A stretch of DNA of 9,802 nucleotides, taken from SLRI01 sp964528705 (GTDB lineage: Bacteria > Pseudomonadota > Alphaproteobacteria > Geminicoccales > Geminicoccaceae). The notes under the pieces are model-generated. The model had not been told where the DNA came from, did no database searches, and saw only the letters and a program-made list of their open reading frames with translations. The translations under genes were made by a program, and so were the position numbers. Location of the stretch: assembly GCA_964528705.1 (NCBI GenBank), contig CAZGUW010000181.1:1-9802 (forward strand), written 5' to 3'. Below, one piece after another: positions 7,609 to 9,802 of this stretch (positions within the stretch are counted from its first letter, which is position 1; every line of letters starts with the position of its first letter).

Positions 7609-8082
7609 CTATGGCCGGGTCATGGCGACCGGCGGCCAGCTGGTATCGACAAGGCCCATGATGTCGATCCGCAAGGGCGGCGCCGCCGCATCGACCGGCG
7701 GTCGGCCATGGCCGGCGGCCGGTGCCACGCGATCCAGCGCGACGCCGGCCAGCACGACCTTGAGATCGCCCGCCACTTCGGCTGCCATCACTGGTGCCAC
7801 GATGGACTCCGGTGCCGAGGGCCGTGCCGCCATGCCTGACGCGGGCCCGGCCTCGGCTGCCAGGGGCAGGGTCAGCACCTGGACGCCGCTCTTGCCGAGC
7901 GGGCCGATGCCGGCCGTCGGCACGAACGTGGCAGCGGCATCGCGCCGGTCGACGAGGGCAGCCACGGAGTAGAGCAGCACCCCGCCGACCACCAGCAGCA
8001 GGGCCGCCACCAGCGGGCGAGCCAGGACATGGTGGCGCAGCGTGTCGATCCGGGCAAAAGGATGCGTCGGGTGAGCGAGCAT
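7609..8082 (-). CDS. Small single-pass membrane protein of unknown function
   Basis: The 157-aa product is not recognised. The N-terminus (1-23) is rich in His and Arg, followed by one hydrophobic helix at about 24-45 (LVAALLLVVGGVLLYSVAAL) and DRRD. The remaining 110 residues are rich in Ala, Pro, Gly and Val. The charge pattern predicts the N-terminus inside and the tail in the periplasm. Two short strand-like segments, DLKVVLAGVAL (106-116) and LRIDIMGLV (137-145), flank a Pro/Ala linker and could form a small beta fold. There are no cysteines, lipobox or catalytic motif. The ATG at 8082 is chosen because GAGAGG (8091-8096) lies 8 nt upstream; a TTG at 8109 in frame is less likely. It is the first gene after the candidate promoter and is 17 nt before the BY-kinase gene, so an accessory role in polysaccharide assembly is a reasonable guess. 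The topology resembles GspC or PilP proteins, but I see no matching motif. Confidence 0.72.
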   Translation of the reverse strand: MLAHPTHPFARIDTLRHHVLARPLVAALLLVVGGVLLYSVAALVDRRDAAATFVPTAGIGPLGKSGVQVLTLPLAAEAGPASGMAARPSAPESIVAPVMAAEVAGDLKVVLAGVALDRVAPAAGHGRPPVDAAAPPLRIDIMGLVDTSWPPVAMTRP

Positions 8083-8090
8083 CGGCCTAG

Positions 8091-8096
8091 CCTCTC
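8091..8096 (-). promoter_or_regulatory. Shine-Dalgarno site of the small membrane-protein gene
   Basis: On the minus strand GAGAGG ends 8 nt before the ATG at 8082. It is the clearest ribosome site in the minus-strand run and decides the start of this gene in favour of 8082 over the in-frame TTG at 8109. Confidence 0.6.
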
Positions 8097-8118
8097 GGTT
8101 GGAGTGCAATTCGCATAA

Positions 8119-8146
8119 AATGTACCATAGGTTGAAATAGTTTCAA
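8119..8146 (-). promoter_or_regulatory. Candidate sigma-70-type promoter for the membrane-protein/BY-kinase/gltX run
   Basis: On the minus strand TTGAAA (plus coordinates 8141-8146) is separated by 16 nt from TACATT (8119-8124), matching 5 of 6 and 4 of 6 of the TTGACA and TATAAT consensus. Transcription would begin near 8112, giving a leader of about 30 nt that contains the Shine-Dalgarno at 8091-8096. The region is clearly richer in A+T than its surroundings. The -35 box lies in the right core arm of the inverted repeat at 8124-8156, so a bound repressor would block it. This is motif reading by eye; no start site has been shown. Confidence 0.45.
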
Positions 8147-8156
8147 CCTGAATGGT
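8124..8156. repeat. Imperfect 33-bp inverted repeat, likely operator and/or comEC terminator
   Basis: The core is a perfect 9-bp dyad, AGGTTGAAA (8129-8137) and TTTCAACCT (8141-8149), around TAG. The outer arms ACCAT (8124-8128) and ATGGT (8152-8156) pair as well after a 2-nt GA bulge, so 14 base pairs can form. It begins 3 nt beyond the comEC stop codon. As RNA on the minus strand it would be a stable hairpin followed by ACATTTTATG, a poor U-tract, so intrinsic termination of comEC is possible but weak. As DNA it has the size and symmetry of a dimeric repressor site overlapping the candidate -35 box. It does not match the alphaproteobacterial LexA box GAAC-N7-GAAC. Confidence 0.75.
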
Positions 8157-8159
8157 GCT

Positions 8160-9802
8160 TCATCGCACCCAGGGTCGATCGCCGGACCGATCTGCAACAG
8201 TCTCGAGCAGCACCTTGCCGTCGCCGATCCGGAGCGCCACCCCGCCGCTCCGCCAGAGTGCCCGGGCCCCGAGGCTGGGCGTGCCGTTGGTGCAGCTTTC
8301 CGGGCCGGTGAGCAGGAGGACGTAGCTCGCCCGATTGCAGTCGTCCTCGGCCGCCTCCGCGGTCAGGGCTATGGCCACTTTGCGGCCCGGCTCCGGGCCG
8401 ACGACGCATCCGAGCGAATCGCAGGCGAGTTGCCGGTCCGGCCGTGTATCGAAGCCGCTTGCCGTGCCCGCCCCCAGGGCCTGAACGAGCTGCTCGCCCA
8501 CCCAGCGGTCGCGCTTCAGCTCGAGCAGGTGGACCTCACCGTCGGAAGTGCGGTAGGCGACGAGATCGCCTCGCCGGTCGATCAGCAGGTCCGGCGGCCG
8601 GGCGGCCAGGGCGATGACGAGGCCGAGGGCGCAGGCCGCTGCGCCCCAGAGCCGCCAGCGCTGCCGCCAGAGGCAGAGCCAGAGCCCGCCAATGGCCAGC
8701 AGCAGCAGGCTCGATGGCGGCCAGGGGCTGACCTCGATGCCGGCACCCGGCAGTGCGGCGACGAAGGCCGCGACCTCGAGCACCACGCCGATACCGCCCC
8801 CCATCAACTGCAGCACCGGCGCGTCGAGCCCGAACGGCATGAGCAGCAACGCCAAAAGTCCCGCCGGCATGATCCAGAAGGCGGTGAGCGGCACGGCCAC
8901 GAGGTTGGCGAGCACGCCGTAGGTCGCCACGCGCTGGAAGTGATAGGCGGCAAACGGCGTGGTCGCGAGGCTGGCGATCAACGTCGTCACCAGGATGCCG
9001 GCGAAATAGACGAGCAGCAGATGGCCCGGCCGCTGCCGGTCGTTCTCCGGCGGCACGAGAGCGAGCTGGCGCAGGCGCAGCTCGTAGAACGCGACGAGAC
9101 CGGTGACCGCCGCGAAGCTCATCTGGAACGACGGGCCGAGCAGGCTCTCCGGGGCGATCACCAGGACGACGAAGGCGGCCATCGCCAGAAGCCGCATCGA
9201 CACCGGGTTGCGATCGAGCAGCACCGCGAGCAGGGCCACGGCCGCCATCAGGAAGGCCCGCTGGGTCGGCACGGTGGCGCCGGCCAGCAGGAGGTAGCCG
9301 AGCGCCGCGCCGAGCGCCACGATGGCGGCCGGCTTCTTCGGCACCACCCGGAGCGCCACTGCCGGCCAGGCGGCGAAGAGGGCACGGGCGATGACGAAGA
9401 CCGTGCCGGCGATCAACGTCATGTGCAGCCCCGAGATGGCGAGTAGATGGGCGAGCCCGCTCGCCTGCATGTCGCGCCACACCCGGTCGGGGATGGAAGC
9501 ACGCAGGCCCGTCAGGAGCGCCGCGGCGACGGCCCCGTCGGCCCCCGGAATGACCCGCTCGGCGCGGGCGGCAACGGCATGGCGCAGTGTGGCGACCGGC
9601 CTGGCGCCGATCCCGGGGCCGGCCGCCAGGAGCTCGGGCGCGCCGAGGGCGAAGCCGACGCCCCCCAGGCGCTCGAAAAAGGCCCGCATGGCGAAATCGA
9701 AACCGCCCGGAACCACCGCACCGCTCGGCGGCTGCAGGCGGACGCGAGCCCTGATCCGCTGCCCCGGCAGGAAGGCGACCTCGGTCTTCCGCACGGTGAA
9801 AC
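8160..9802 (-). CDS. comEC: ComEC/Rec2-family DNA-uptake channel, N-terminus cut by window end
   Basis: This inner-membrane channel protein passes single-stranded DNA into the cytoplasm during natural transformation. About 547 residues are visible; the frame stays open to the last base, so the GTG at 9794 is probably internal and the N-terminal membrane helices lie outside. Numbering from that GTG, LPGQRIRARVRLQPPSG (9-25) and PGGFDFAMRAFF (29-40) are the end of the OB-fold part. HLLAISGLHMTLIAG (116-130) is the Competence-domain signature, SFQMSFAAVTGL (222-233) is a second family block, and roughly eight to ten hydrophobic helices run to about 400. The C-terminal 145 residues do not show the metallo-beta-lactamase HXHXDH motif of the Bacillus type. 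Instead they carry four cysteines (C458, C463, C486, C501) in the blocks CDSLGC and EDDC...SC, a form I associate with alphaproteobacteria. The stop is at 8160-8162. Membership is firm; whether this organism is competent is unknown. Confidence 0.93.
   Translation of the reverse strand, partial: FTVRKTEVAFLPGQRIRARVRLQPPSGAVVPGGFDFAMRAFFERLGGVGFALGAPELLAAGPGIGARPVATLRHAVAARAERVIPGADGAVAAALLTGLRASIPDRVWRDMQASGLAHLLAISGLHMTLIAGTVFVIARALFAAWPAVALRVVPKKPAAIVALGAALGYLLLAGATVPTQRAFLMAAVALLAVLLDRNPVSMRLLAMAAFVVLVIAPESLLGPSFQMSFAAVTGLVAFYELRLRQLALVPPENDRQRPGHLLLVYFAGILVTTLIASLATTPFAAYHFQRVATYGVLANLVAVPLTAFWIMPAGLLALLLMPFGLDAPVLQLMGGGIGVVLEVAAFVAALPGAGIEVSPWPPSSLLLLAIGGLWLCLWRQRWRLWGAAACALGLVIALAARPPDLLIDRRGDLVAYRTSDGEVHLLELKRDRWVGEQLVQALGAGTASGFDTRPDRQLACDSLGCVVGPEPGRKVAIALTAEAAEDDCNRASYVLLLTGPESCTNGTPSLGARALWRSGGVALRIGDGKVLLETVADRSGDRPWVR

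Noticed and set aside
5558..7972. An 804-codon open frame on the plus strand opposite the BY-kinase and small membrane-protein genes
   Set aside because: It is a shadow frame caused by high GC. The product is low in hydrophobic pattern and rich in Arg, Gly, His and Gln with no family motif, while the opposite strand encodes clear domains.
8083..8159. LexA box, riboswitch or T-box leader in the gap after comEC
   Set aside because: No GAAC-N7-GAAC pair is present, the leader is only about 30 nt, and no T-box or known aptamer core can be seen.
1..9802. Mobile element, CRISPR array, toxin-antitoxin, phage defence or tRNA gene
   Set aside because: I looked for transposase motifs, direct repeats with regular spacing, short paired ORFs and tRNA-like cloverleaf arms and found none I could support.

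Overview
The window is a compact, very GC-rich stretch (about 70% G+C by eye) of bacterial chromosome. It probably comes from an alphaproteobacterium, perhaps of the Rhodospirillales type. The reasons are the GltX type, a ComEC with the short cysteine-containing C-terminus I associate with alphaproteobacteria, and the cysS-cimA-trmJ block. The taxonomic call is inference from protein style, not from a marker gene.

Layout. On the plus strand only the last 79 codons of one gene enter at the left edge (1-240). It meets trmJ tail to tail, 21 bp apart, with a GC-rich hairpin at the junction. Everything else is on the minus strand. In transcription order from the right edge these are: comEC, cut by the window end (8160-9802); a 77-bp gap with an inverted repeat and a candidate promoter; a small single-pass membrane protein of unknown function (7609-8082); a fused polysaccharide co-polymerase/BY-kinase (5414-7591); gltX (4056-5384); cysS (2668-4023); cimA (1079-2671); trmJ (262-1059).

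How the genes may work together. From 8082 down to 262 the gaps are 32 nt or less, and cysS and cimA overlap by 4 nt, so one six-gene transcription unit is plausible. It would join two membrane/surface-polysaccharide genes to four housekeeping genes: glutamyl-tRNA synthetase, cysteinyl-tRNA synthetase, citramalate synthase (the isoleucine route from pyruvate) and a tRNA 2'-O-methyltransferase. The 77-bp gap after comEC is the only clearly AT-richer non-coding stretch. It carries an imperfect 33-bp dyad whose right core arm contains the candidate -35 box, so it could be the operator of this unit, a comEC terminator, or both.

There is no RNA gene, CRISPR array, insertion sequence or phage gene that I can support. 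No stretch longer than 300 bases is without a gene. Most of the window is ordinary. The points worth a second look are the dyad/promoter, the unknown small protein paired with the BY-kinase, and the BY-kinase's reduced C-terminal tyrosines and altered oligomerisation motif.
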